Of a stretch of 64,000 nucleotides of DNA, positions 15,651 through 24,350 are shown in pieces (position 1 is the stretch's first letter; each line of letters begins with the position of its first letter). A program made the position numbers and the translations under genes. This stretch comes from Plut-88900 sp963668115 (GTDB lineage Bacteria; Chloroflexota; Dehalococcoidia; Plut-88900): NCBI GenBank assembly GCA_963668115.1, contig OY764147.1:2294001-2358000 (forward strand). The letters run 5' to 3'. The notes beneath the pieces were generated by a model. That model saw only the letters and a list, made by a program, of their open reading frames with translations. It had not been told where the DNA came from and ran no database searches.

Positions 15651-16625
15651 TTAGTCGGGCTTGAGGAGGATGGAGGCGGGGTCTTTGCCGCAACTTTCTA
15701 TAAGGTATTTGGCATTTCTTAACATGGTTTGCGAATGCCAGCGTGTTTTATTCAGATAGAGGCCGTTCGACAATTTATGCCGGTTAAGACTGCCATATAA
15801 AGGTCGGAACGCACTATCGACGATAGGTCTACCGTCGATTCTTGAAAACCTCGATACGAGAGAAAGATTAGAAGTTAATGCTCCTTCCCGGATCAGCCAC
15901 TCAGCCGTCTCTACCATAACCTCAAACTCGGAAGAGTCTGAGAGTTGAATTACTCCCTTGTCGGGAATATACATCTGAGCGATGCGGGTTACGTCTCGAA
16001 AAGTTCTGGAGTTGGCAAGGGATACCCACCCTTCACCAAAGGATTGTTCTATATCTGCCGAAGGGCTTTCTGGTTTTTTCGTGCCTGATTCAGGCTGCGA
16101 GCCGTTGGAAGAGCATTCTTCTTGAGGATTGCCAGCTTGCTCGAATAGCAAAACGCCGTTTCCTCGCAATTGGATTCTTCTAGCACATATTTCAGGGGTT
16201 TCGGTGGAAAGTGTAATGTCCAAGATACGGCTATCTCCACCATCGAGCCGGGTTTGAAGGTCCTCGAAAATCCAGCGGTTGCCGTCAGTCAGCCCAACGT
16301 ATTTGAGCTTCTGCATTAAGGCATACGTGAAGACTTGCTCTTGGAACTCTTCTGATTCCAAATTCTCACCCAGGCGCTTGGCCTCGATGAATACTCTCGG
16401 CTTACCATGTTCACCGAGTAGGGCATAGTCCGCCCTTCTGCTTCCCAGTTGATGTTCAAGTACGACAGACGTTGGGTCTGAGACATCCCACCCGAGCGCA
16501 TTCAAAATCGGGTCAATAAGGGATATACGCGTACGGTATTCGTTCTGGCTGAGGCTGTTGCCGTGCTCCCGGATACGGGCCTGTACGGTTTGGATGGCGG
16601 TTACTAGGTCGTCCAGCAACATCAT
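15651..16625 (-). CDS. Solitary type I restriction HsdR_N-like nuclease
   Basis: 324 residues. The N-terminal 150 residues form a PD-(D/E)xK nuclease like the HsdR_N domain: RISLIDPILNALGWDVSDP, then RRADYALLGEHGKPRVFIEAKRLGENLES, giving Asp and ExK catalytic residues, and a following EQVFTYAL helix. No helicase motor or hsdM/hsdS genes are nearby. The C-terminal half (residues 215-324), containing NSRTFRDVTRIAQMYIPDKG, is not recognised. Composition is more A+T-rich than neighbours, as for the AIPR gene, suggesting horizontal acquisition. Role inferred: DNA-targeting defence or an orphan nuclease. Confidence 0.72.
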   Translation of the reverse strand: MMLLDDLVTAIQTVQARIREHGNSLSQNEYRTRISLIDPILNALGWDVSDPTSVVLEHQLGSRRADYALLGEHGKPRVFIEAKRLGENLESEEFQEQVFTYALMQKLKYVGLTDGNRWIFEDLQTRLDGGDSRILDITLSTETPEICARRIQLRGNGVLLFEQAGNPQEECSSNGSQPESGTKKPESPSADIEQSFGEGWVSLANSRTFRDVTRIAQMYIPDKGVIQLSDSSEFEVMVETAEWLIREGALTSNLSLVSRFSRIDGRPIVDSAFRPLYGSLNRHKLSNGLYLNKTRWHSQTMLRNAKYLIESCGKDPASILLKPD

Positions 16626-16671
16626 GCTTGTCTGGGCGGTTTCCAGAACCGCCGAGCGACTCCTCCCAGGC

Positions 16672-16956
16672 CTAAGTGCTGCGAACGATTAGAGTGACCA
16701 GCAGACCTATCTGTGCGGCTCCGATACCCATCAATGCCAGGAAAAGCCGGTCAATTCGACTGGTGGTTCGGTCGATCCGCCCGTTGATTTCTTCGTTACT
16801 CCGGTCTATTCGGCCGTTGATCTCTTCGTTGGTTCGGTCGATTCTGCTACTTAACTCGCGCTGCCCGGCCCGCAAGTCCTGGATTCCTATCGACAGTTCA
16901 TCCACGCGCCCTTCCAATCTGCCCAATCGTCCGTCGTCAACTGTTGTGGCTACCAT
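16672..16956 (-). CDS. Small coiled-coil protein with C-terminal membrane anchor
   Basis: 94 residues: N-terminal heptads (RLGRLEGRVDELSIGIQDL), three tandem copies of an 11-residue unit of the form INGRIDR(S/T)NEE, then a C-terminal hydrophobic helix (FLALMGIGAAQIGLLVTLIV). The internal repeat is mirrored in DNA as near-identical 33-bp units at 16770-16840. Same architecture as the gene at 4234-4440. Tail-anchored coiled-coil proteins of this type resemble phage-holin-associated or Bdr-like proteins, but no family is assigned. Confidence 0.6.
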   Translation of the reverse strand: MVATTVDDGRLGRLEGRVDELSIGIQDLRAGQRELSSRIDRTNEEINGRIDRSNEEINGRIDRTTSRIDRLFLALMGIGAAQIGLLVTLIVRST

Positions 16957-17009
16957 CGTCGAACTTCCTCCAAATTTCCGCTTCTATAGTCAGCGACGTT
17001 CCCTGCTTT

Positions 17010-17807
17010 TCAGGACACGATCTGCACTATCCGGAACCTCATCGCACCCGCCGGCGCAGCCACGACCACCTCGTCCCCCCCCGACTTCCCCAGCACCGCC
17101 TTACCCACCGGCGAAGCTATCGATATCTTCCCCTCGGAGATCTTCGCCTCGCTGGGCGAGACCAGCTTGTACTGCACCTTGTTGCCGTTGGATAGGTTCT
17201 CCAGAGCCACGGTGCGGCCTATGGCAACCCTGGAGCCGCTGCGGGCCTCCTCTTCCTTCAGCACTTCCGCCGTCCGTAGCAGCTGCTCCAACTCCATTAT
17301 GCGGGACTCCACCCGACCCTGGGCTTCCCTGGCCGCCTCAAGAGGTGCATTCTCTCGAAAGTCCTTGTCGGCGGCGGCTTTGTTTATCGCTTCAGCCAGG
17401 GCGGGGCGCTGCGACTTGAGCTCCTTCACCTCGGCCTCTATGTTCTCGATGCCTTCCTTGGTAAGGTGGGACACCACCCGGGCGCGTTTGGGCCCTTCCT
17501 TCGCCGTGATGGTTGACTTCCTGACGCGGAAGCTCGGCGCCAGGCTCATGGCGAAAGTGCCTTGCTTGTAGGCGTAATTCAAAAAAGCTCGCACGTGCGG
17601 CGAGCTTTCTGTAGCTGCGGTTATGCTCAGGTCCTGAGCATACTGCTCGACCTGCTGGCCGGTTATCTTCCCGGCCGGTGATTCCTTGCCGAACCACCTG
17701 ACGAACTTGATGACTGCCGGTTCTACCTTTTGACGTTTCCTTTGAGTCAGGGTTTCCAGGAATTGGGTTGCCAGTGCATCTAAGGTCTGGTCGGTAGCGC
17801 TATCCAT
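17010..17807 (-). CDS. greA: Transcription elongation factor GreA fused to an integrase SAM-like domain
   Basis: Rescues backtracked RNA polymerase by stimulating transcript cleavage. The C-terminal 160 residues are GreA: a coiled-coil hairpin (LTKEGIENIEAEVKELKSQRPALAEAINKAAADKDFRENAPLEAA, with the acidic D/E tip residues) and a C-terminal FKBP-like domain (VQYKLVSPSEA, SPVGKAVLGKSGGDEV). Residues 1-95 are extra and resemble the N-terminal SAM-like core-binding domain of tyrosine recombinases (LATQFLETLTQRKRQKVEPAVIKFVRWFG, ITGQQVEQYAQDL, RAFLNYAYKQG). Normal GreA is about 158 residues. ATG 17807 lies 126 nt downstream of a TTGTGC-17-TATACT promoter. It is divergent from ftsH. Confidence 0.93.
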   Translation of the reverse strand: MDSATDQTLDALATQFLETLTQRKRQKVEPAVIKFVRWFGKESPAGKITGQQVEQYAQDLSITAATESSPHVRAFLNYAYKQGTFAMSLAPSFRVRKSTITAKEGPKRARVVSHLTKEGIENIEAEVKELKSQRPALAEAINKAAADKDFRENAPLEAAREAQGRVESRIMELEQLLRTAEVLKEEEARSGSRVAIGRTVALENLSNGNKVQYKLVSPSEAKISEGKISIASPVGKAVLGKSGGDEVVVAAPAGAMRFRIVQIVS

Positions 17808-17932
17808 GCTCAGTTCTCGCTCATGTTAATGCAGACGGCCCGGGCCAAGGGGCTCCTCCACCAAGTTCTTAGAATTCTGGCCTTGGCTCTGCCGCTGCGG
17901 CGTGGCCAGCCGTGGCCGCCTCTGAAGAATCA

Positions 17933-17961
17933 AGTATAGTACACCCCATCATCACGCACAA
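17933..17961 (-). promoter_or_regulatory. Sigma-70 promoter for greA
   Basis: Minus strand: TTGTGC (17956-17961), 17-bp spacer, TATACT (17933-17938). Predicted start near 17926, giving a leader of about 120 nt before ATG 17807. It is back to back with the ftsH promoter. Confidence 0.55.
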
Positions 17962-17973
17962 ACGACGCCCGTT

Positions 17974-18002
17974 TCGACACTGCCCGCCTTTCATAATATA
18001 AT
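17974..18002 (+). promoter_or_regulatory. Sigma-70 promoter for ftsH
   Basis: TCGACA (17974-17979), 17-bp spacer, TATAAT (17997-18002). Predicted start near 18009, about 34 nt before the ftsH ATG. Confidence 0.6.
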
Positions 18003-18042
18003 TTGACTTGGAGGCATCCGGGGACAGCAGGAATTTCGCAGT

Positions 18043-20001
18043 ATGAGAAGCAGTTTCATCTACCTCATTATCATCGTCGCCATAGTCGCGATCGTCTTCA
18101 CCCTGTTCCAGCCCTCCTACGGCACCGAAGACATCGACCTCTCCGAGGTCATTACGATGGCCAAGGCCACCCCTATCCAGATCCAGGAGATTGAAGTTGA
18201 CGGTGACAAGCTCACCATAACGGGCACCGACGGTACGCGCTACGAGTCCCGAAAAGAGCCCGGCTCCAGCATCATCGAGATACTGGCCGAGAACGGAGTC
18301 GAGATCACCCCGGCCCTCAGCATCCGCATCAAGGAGCGGAGCCAACTCAGCAGCCTGTTCGGTCTGTTCCTCAACTTCCTGCCGCTCATCTTCTTCGGCG
18401 CCGTTCTGCTCTTCCTGCTCAGGCAGGCCCAGGGCGGCAGCAACCAGGCCCTGGGCTTTGGCAGAAGCCGCGCCCGCATGTTCGTGGGCAACAAGTCCAC
18501 CGTCACGTTCCTGGACGTCGCCGGCGTCGAGGAGGCGAAACAGGACCTGCAGGAGGTGGTCGAGTTCCTCCGCTTCCCGGAGAAGTTCTCAGCCCTCGGG
18601 GCCCGGGTCCCGAGGGGCGTACTCCTCGTCGGTTCCCCGGGCACGGGCAAGACCCTTATCAGCCGAGCCGTCGCCGGAGAGGCCGGCGTTCCCTTCTTCT
18701 CCATCAGCGGAAGCGAGTTCGTGGAGATGTTCGTGGGCGTCGGCGCCTCCCGGGTCCGCGACCTCTTCGAACAGGCCAAGCGCAACTCCCCCTGCATAGT
18801 CTTCGTCGATGAGATCGACGCCGTTGGACGGCACCGGGGCGCAGGACTCGGCGGCGGGCACGATGAGCGGGAGCAGACCCTCAATCAGATCCTCGTCGAG
18901 ATGGACGGCTTCGACTCCTCGACCAACGTCATCGTCCTCGCCGCAACCAACCGCCCGGACATCCTCGACCCCGCCCTCCTCCGCCCCGGCCGCTTCGACC
19001 GCCGCGTGGTGTTGGACCTGCCCGACATCAACGGCAGGCGTGAAATCCTGGCCGTCCACTCCAAGGGCAAGCCCATGGCCGAGGACGTCAACCTGGAAGT
19101 GCTGGCCAAGCAGACACCCGGCTTCAGCGGCGCTGACCTTGCCAACCTCGTCAACGAAGCGGCTATTCTCGCCGCCCGACACAGCCAGAAGACGATCACC
19201 ACCCGCCAGGTGGAAGAGGCCATCGACAGGGTCATCGCCGGGCCTGAACGCAAGAGCAGGCTGATAAGCGCCAAGGAGAAGGCCATCACCGCCTACCACG
19301 AGGTCGGCCACGCCCTCGTCGCCCGCATGATGGAGCACTCCGACGCCGTCCACAAGATTTCTATCGTGGCCCGCGGCGGCATGGGCGGCTACACCCGGCT
19401 CCTCCCCGCCGAGGACCGCTACCTCTACAGCCGCTCCCAGTTCAAGGCCATGCTCGCCACGGCCCTCGGCGGTCGGGTCGCCGAGGCCCTCACCTTCGAC
19501 GAGATCACGACCGGCGCCTCCAACGACCTTGAGCACGCCACCAAGCTGGCCCGCAGCATGGTCACCCAGTACGGCATGAGCGACACCCTCGGGCCTCGCA
19601 CCTTCGGCAACAAGGAAGAGCTTGTCTTCCTCGGCAAGGAACTCTCCGAGCAACGCAACTACAGCGAAGAGATCGCCGTGAGCATCGACTCGGAGATTCG
19701 GGAACTGATCCGCACCGCCGAAAACACGGCCCGGGACATACTCATTGCCAACAAGACCAAGCTGGTGCAGCTTGCCGAGTACGTGATGCAGGTCGAGACC
19801 CTGGACGGAGACGAACTGGATGCCGCCTTTGACGCAGACCCGACCGCCGAGCTATCGGAAGTAGTGCCCGCCGTCGTTGCGGCGAACAGACCTCCTCCGC
19901 CCCCCGCCGCCGAGCAGGAGCAGGAATCCCCCGCCCCCGAGCGCCACGCCCCCACCCCCGACACCTCTCCACCCCCGGAACCGGAGGCAGGTCGGGCTTA
20001 G
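18043..20001 (+). CDS. ftsH: ATP-dependent zinc metalloprotease FtsH
   Basis: Membrane-anchored AAA+ protease that degrades misfolded membrane proteins and regulators. 652 residues. N-terminal membrane helix at about 5-22, periplasmic loop, second helix at about 101-125 (GLFLNFLPLIFFGAVLLFLL), then the AAA module with Walker A GSPGTGKT at 197-204, Walker B CIVFVDEIDAVG and the SRH region (AATNRPDILDPALLRPGRFDRR). Zinc protease motif HEVGH at 419-423, with the third ligand Asp expected in TTGASNDLEHAT. The C-terminal tail is Pro/Glu-rich and low complexity. It has its own promoter, divergent from greA, and converges on the lipoprotein metalloprotease gene. Confidence 0.97.
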   Translation: MRSSFIYLIIIVAIVAIVFTLFQPSYGTEDIDLSEVITMAKATPIQIQEIEVDGDKLTITGTDGTRYESRKEPGSSIIEILAENGVEITPALSIRIKERSQLSSLFGLFLNFLPLIFFGAVLLFLLRQAQGGSNQALGFGRSRARMFVGNKSTVTFLDVAGVEEAKQDLQEVVEFLRFPEKFSALGARVPRGVLLVGSPGTGKTLISRAVAGEAGVPFFSISGSEFVEMFVGVGASRVRDLFEQAKRNSPCIVFVDEIDAVGRHRGAGLGGGHDEREQTLNQILVEMDGFDSSTNVIVLAATNRPDILDPALLRPGRFDRRVVLDLPDINGRREILAVHSKGKPMAEDVNLEVLAKQTPGFSGADLANLVNEAAILAARHSQKTITTRQVEEAIDRVIAGPERKSRLISAKEKAITAYHEVGHALVARMMEHSDAVHKISIVARGGMGGYTRLLPAEDRYLYSRSQFKAMLATALGGRVAEALTFDEITTGASNDLEHATKLARSMVTQYGMSDTLGPRTFGNKEELVFLGKELSEQRNYSEEIAVSIDSEIRELIRTAENTARDILIANKTKLVQLAEYVMQVETLDGDELDAAFDADPTAELSEVVPAVVAANRPPPPPAAEQEQESPAPERHAPTPDTSPPPEPEAGRA

Positions 20002-20033
20002 CTGTTACCTATCCCTGTTCCCAAGGTACGGCG

Positions 20034-22290
20034 CTATGGCGTGACCTCATATTCCAGTTCTATCAGCTTACGGCCTTCGTTGTAGACGTAGACCCGATAT
20101 TGGCCCGGAGCCCAGGGATCGTCCGGTGATTGCCCGACCGTGAGCCACCACGAACCGCCAATGTATTGGGGAGATGCTGTGAATGACACGGTGCGACGGT
20201 CGAAAACAAACCCGTCCTCAAAGTAATCAACAAGCTCCAAGGTGACCTCAGTGTCCGACCCTACGGAATAGTTGTAATGCAGATAGAGCCATAGCCAATC
20301 GCTCACAGCCCCGACAGAGAAGCTGGTAGCGGGCTGTCCGTCCTCAGCCACTGCCAGGTAGGCCTCATCTATGCTTCCGTTGACCGCAGTACGGAACCGG
20401 GGGTCGGCTGGCTCAGCGTCCCGCGCAGAAGTGTCGTAAGGAACCGTTCCGTCATACCAACGGGCGGCTACCTTGTCGACGATGGGGGCCGCGATCCCCG
20501 CTCCATCAGCCTTGAAAGCCATCTTGACGTGCTCTATGCCAACAGATGTGCCTTCCTGTGTCTCATCCTTGACTTCCGACAGCAGATAGAGATCGCGCAG
20601 CCCTTGTCGGAAGGCTATGTCGCCGAGCTCCCTGTACAAGTCTATGAATAGGCGTTCACCCAGCGCATAGTTGCAGGTGAAGGCGTCATCCATCTTTTCG
20701 GGAACTAACCTTTCCAGTTCGGCGATTGTGCGGGCATAGCCACAGGGATCGTTTGTAACCCCCACCGGCTTGCCAGCGCGGACGTATTCGGAAATGGACC
20801 CCACCAAATCTGCTGCTCCCTCGTCGACCCAATCGCTGTTGCCGCTCCAATAGTAGTGGGCTACCTCGTGAGCAATGAGACGACCGGCATATTCAGCTTC
20901 ATAGCTGCCGTCATCATGAATGTCGTACTTGGAGAGGATGGCCATGTGGGTCCCGAAGTTCGTTCCGGCAAAGTCTCCCAAAACCGCGTTGCCGAAAAGC
21001 AAACCCACGTAGCCGGTGGGCAATGGAAAAGCCATGAACTCCTCTATGTTGCGCACAGCGTGTTCAAGCAGGTCCATACTACGCACAGATCCTTGGTCTG
21101 TGCGGATGATTGCCAATTCAACTTCGCCGGCCCGGGGCAGGTCGATGATACGGTTATTCAACGTGACCCGGTCCGGGTCCAAAAGCGCGTCGATCAGTGC
21201 CGGGTTGGTATCGCTCACTCCGTACAAAGTCGCGACCACTTTCGCCCAACCGTCCCATATACCATCTCTCAAAGTAGGGTGGGCCATGACGCGGCGGAAG
21301 TCGTCCTTTCTAAACGAGGCCAATCTAGAGAGGGATTCCAGCGCTGCCACGTCAGACGGCTCTAGGCTATCGAGGAATTGCATAGCCACGATGCGCTGTG
21401 CTTCATCTGCGTCCGCATTCGAGATGTACGACATTTTCTCAATAGCCTTGACTTCCAACTCCTCAATCCCATCACGCACCCAGCCTAGTTCGACGACTGA
21501 CAACGCAACCTCCGCATCGTCAAAGTTGTTTATCCAGTTGATAGCTTCGAACTCTATATCGTCAATTCCGTCCTGTACCCATGGCAAGGCAACTACTGAG
21601 GAAGCGAGCATTGCATCGTCATAGTCGATATAGGACAGTTCCTCTACTGTCTCTGCCTCAAGGGCTTCAATGCCGTCCTCTATCCAGTCCAGGGCGACGA
21701 CGGACTCAACTACCCGCGCATTGCTAAAGTTGTTAATCCAGCCGATCGCCTCAGCTTCTAAGTCCGTAACGCCGTCCCGAACCCATTCGAACTCTACAAT
21801 TGATGATGCGGCGGGACGGCTTGTAAAAGCGATGTACAGCAAGTCTTGAACCACATCGGTCTCCGCACCATCAATGCCGTCCGCAACCCAGGGCAGAGAC
21901 GTGATGGCCGACGCCAGACGCGGGTCGTTCTGCTCCAGCCAACGGGCGTTTTGGAGTCTATTCCAGGCTGCAAAGTAGGCCGGCACGGGTGTCGCCGTTG
22001 GTCTCGGGGTGGCCGTTGGTCTCGGAGTTGCGGTGGGCCTCGGGGTGGCAGTAGGCGCGGGCGTTGCGGTGGGGACGGGAGTGGGACTTGCCGCAGGAGG
22101 CTGGGTTGGCGCTGCTGTGGGCGCAAGGGCGGCTGTCGGGGTGTGAGTGGGCGCGGGTTGTGCGATGTTAGCAGGGGTTGGAGATGGGGGGGGGTGGGGG
22201 AGCGGGCTGAGTGCTGCTACAGCCTATAAATATAGCGGCACAAACTATCAGGAACGATGCAAACCGGACATATTTGCGGAAGCCTGCCAT
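20034..22290 (-). CDS. Lipoprotein metalloprotease with repeats, split by a frameshift in a G9 tract
   Basis: The long frame (20034-21986 and open further upstream) has an HExxH zinc site (IAHEVAHYYWSGNSDWVDEGAADL, with the downstream Glu), and its N-terminal third carries about five degenerate repeats of the form WV.DGI...E..AI..I. A Pro/Thr linker lies before them. The plausible start is ATG 22290, in another frame: MAGFRKYVRFASFLIVCAAIF, then the lipobox IGC with C24; GAGGGGG is its RBS. That frame ends at TAA 22168-22170. The two frames meet at the G9 run 22186-22194 (plus strand); a change of one base joins them into a protein of about 751 residues. Read as one surface lipoprotease gene, either phase-variable, mutated, or with a homopolymer sequence error. 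Confidence 0.75.
22186..22194. repeat. Homopolymeric G9 tract at the frameshift
   Basis: Nine consecutive G (plus strand) followed by T and G5. It sits in the Pro-rich linker just after the lipoprotein signal peptide, exactly where the two reading frames of the metalloprotease gene have to be joined. Confidence 0.7.
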
Positions 22291-22494
22291 ACAGGAACCC
22301 CCTCGTGGCAATGCTAGGACGGTGACCACGTTGCCACGGAAGTCCGCTCATCCCATGAGACCACCGACGAGGGGGCGCGGCCGGCCCCGTCCTATCCGTC
22401 GGCGATAGTAGTCTCTTGGACGCTTTGAACCTCCGTGGCGCATGTATTATACATGACTCGAAAGAACCGACACCTGAAAACTATACAATTGCCA

Positions 22495-22520
22495 TATCTG
22501 GCTGATGTCAAAAGCCAGAT
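22495..22520 (+). other. Inverted repeat upstream of the 22557 gene
   Basis: ATCTGGCT and AGCCAGAT separated by about 9 nt, giving an 8-bp stem within 40 nt of the next start codon. It may be an operator or a 5' UTR hairpin; there is no U tract for a terminator. Confidence 0.35.
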
Positions 22521-22556
22521 GGTGACGGCATAGTGAAAGTGAAAGGTGAACTTACA

Positions 22557-22955
22557 ATGAGAAGGAAGCTATGGAAGCCTTCAACGTTAGTGGTCAATCA
22601 GCTTATTGGCGCAGCCCTTATCATGTTCCCCTTGGCTTTGCTGACGGCGTTCGGAGACTCGCTTGTATCCTTGCTATTAACAGGGAACAATCAGGAAGTG
22701 GTGAACAATCAAGTCGAATGGACATCGCTGATGATAAAAGGGATAGTGATAATGGTAATAGGAGTCTTAGCATGGAATGCTGCCAAAGCCTATGCTTACG
22801 TCTTATCATTCCCGCAGCCATTGGACGCCCTGTTGGATTTACTGGATAGGCTTGATGCTACTCCATCGCTCCGTTGCCGCAAATGCCGCCAGAAAATTAG
22901 TGATGCTACCCTTCTACATGCAGGGCGTTGTGGCCCTTGCTGGATGATTGAGTAA
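22557..22955 (+). CDS. Two-TM protein with C-terminal zinc-ribbon-like motif
   Basis: 132 residues from ATG 22557, chosen because AAAGGTGA lies about 8 nt upstream; an in-frame GTG at 22533 is less likely. Two membrane helices (LIGAALIMFPLALLTAFGD and MIKGIVIMVIGVLAWNAA) are followed by a cytoplasmic tail with CRKCRQKI...GRCGPC, four cysteines in CxxC pairs that probably bind zinc. Same plan (2 TM plus C-terminal zinc motif) as the passenger gene 24351-24620 inside the nearby insertion element, although the sequences differ. A+T-richer than neighbours. Function unknown. Confidence 0.6.
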   Translation: MRRKLWKPSTLVVNQLIGAALIMFPLALLTAFGDSLVSLLLTGNNQEVVNNQVEWTSLMIKGIVIMVIGVLAWNAAKAYAYVLSFPQPLDALLDLLDRLDATPSLRCRKCRQKISDATLLHAGRCGPCWMIE

Positions 22956-23749
22956 CGACATCCAGCCCTCCTCATGCCCCCCTTGCGTAGCTAATGACTG
23001 GACATAAGGTTTTGCACCTGGCTCGAACGTACCGCCTCCACCTTCCCCCCTGATCCTTCACCCCCCACCCAACACCCCCCGCGTCCTCGAAAACCCCGCC
23101 ATCGCCCCGAGCATCAGGAACCCCGCCACGAACCCCCCAATGTGCGCCCAGTAGGCGACACCCTGCGCAAACTCGCCGCCCAGCGAGATGAACCCGCTGA
23201 AGAACTGGATGATCACCCATATCCCGATAAGCAGCCACGCCGGCACCGCTATCACCGTGATCAGAATCATGAACACCAGGGTCTGGATTCGGGCGTGGGG
23301 GAAAAGGACCAGGTAGCCGCCCAGCACCCCTGCTATCGCGCCGCTCGCCCCGATGGTCGGAATTGCGGAGTCCATATCTATCCCCACCTGCGCCGCCGAT
23401 GCAAACAGCCCCGACACCAGATAGAAGACCAGGTACTTCACCCGGCCCATCCTCGCTTCCAGGTTGTCCCCGAACACCCACAGGAACAGCATGTTCCCTA
23501 TCAGGTGCATCCACCCGCCGTGCATGAACATGGAGGTGAAAAGGGTTACCCACGGGCCGGGGCCGCCTTCGTACACGTTGCGTACGTCTGCAAATCGCAC
23601 CGTGCCATCGGGCTGCGCCTCCAGAGCGTGCCTCGCCAGCGTCCCGGATACCCCCTCCACATCCAGCACCGACCTGTCTCCCTCCTCCAGGAGTGCCGCC
23701 ACCTGTTCTCCCAGGTCCCCTTGGCCCGTGATCTCGTAGGGCAAAACCC

Positions 23750-23757
23750 CATAGTTG
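23750..23757. repeat. Target-site duplication, left copy
   Basis: CATAGTTG on the plus strand, identical to 25774-25781. Eight bp is the usual duplication length of IS6-family elements. Confidence 0.9.
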
Positions 23758-23789
23758 GGTTCTCCTTGAAAGTGGGGTTTACACTCTCT

Positions 23790-23813
23790 GCCCCCCATGC
23801 TAGCATGGGGGGC
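23790..23813. repeat. Perfect 24-bp palindrome near the left IS end
   Basis: GCCCCCCATGCT followed immediately by its exact complement with no loop, 32 bp inside the element. It could be a transposase-binding or cruciform-forming site; no counterpart is seen at the right end. Confidence 0.75.
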
Positions 23814-23943
23814 AAAATTCACGAAACCCCCAACGCTACCACCGCGTCGGGGGTTCCGCCGAGACCTTCACGGGAGGCCACGGAAGGCTCCAGAGCATCG
23901 GGAGTATACCCCCGATTCTGGGCCTAGCACAACCGAAAGGCAA

Positions 23944-23974
23944 ACCCCCTTGTCGAGTCTCGGCAAGGGGGTTA
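23944..23974 (+). terminator. Strong hairpin, possible terminator, inside the IS
   Basis: AACCCCCTTG and CAAGGGGGTT flank a GC-rich interior that also pairs (TCGAG with CTCGG, imperfect). The right arm is followed by AATTT. It would block transcription entering from outside; its right arm also supplies the AAGGGGG RBS of the next ORF. Confidence 0.55.
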
Positions 23975-23976
23975 AT

Positions 23977-24240
23977 TTGGATTCGGTAAGTTACCTAGTA
24001 GCGGGAGTGTTTCTCAGCCTGTTTGGACTGGTGGGGTTAGTGATAGGTTTGATTGGCTTAGTAAGACTTCTCAAGCGGATGGGATGCGTTGATGAGTCGC
24101 CGCGTCACGGTAGGCGGATGGTGATTGCGCATAAACCTTTGTATGACAACGCGGGCATTGACTTACTAATTCTCTTATTTGGCTCAGGGATGTTGTACGT
24201 TGCCATAGAATTGCTAAAAGAGATAGCACAAGAACTATAG
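23977..24240 (+). CDS. IS passenger: small two-TM protein
   Basis: 87 residues from TTG 23977, chosen because AAGGGGG lies about 8 nt upstream and no ATG is suitable. Two hydrophobic helices (YLVAGVFLSLFGLVGLVIGLIGL and IDLLILLFGSGMLYVAIELL) flank a basic loop. A minus-strand ORF overlaps it (24071-24301: one TM helix and a CPRCHTK motif). The plus frame is preferred for its RBS and its co-orientation with the next two genes, but the choice is not certain. Function unknown. Confidence 0.45.
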   Translation: MDSVSYLVAGVFLSLFGLVGLVIGLIGLVRLLKRMGCVDESPRHGRRMVIAHKPLYDNAGIDLLILLFGSGMLYVAIELLKEIAQEL

Positions 24241-24350
24241 CAATTCCGAGTGTGCCAATTATCGCCCAAATTACGTGCATGGATAAGGTAATCTCGCCCA
24301 TGCCAACATCCTACATTAGCAAGCGGCCCGCAGGCAAATAAGGAGAGTCA

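Noticed and set aside
22211..22408. 65-codon plus-strand ORF between the lipoprotease and the 22557 gene
   Set aside because: It overlaps the lipoprotein signal peptide region on the other strand, is Arg/Pro-rich and lacks an RBS.
24071..24301. Minus-strand 76-codon ORF with one TM helix and CPRCHTK, overlapping the first IS passenger
   Set aside because: Kept only as an alternative: the plus-strand frame has an RBS and is co-oriented with the rest of the IS genes.
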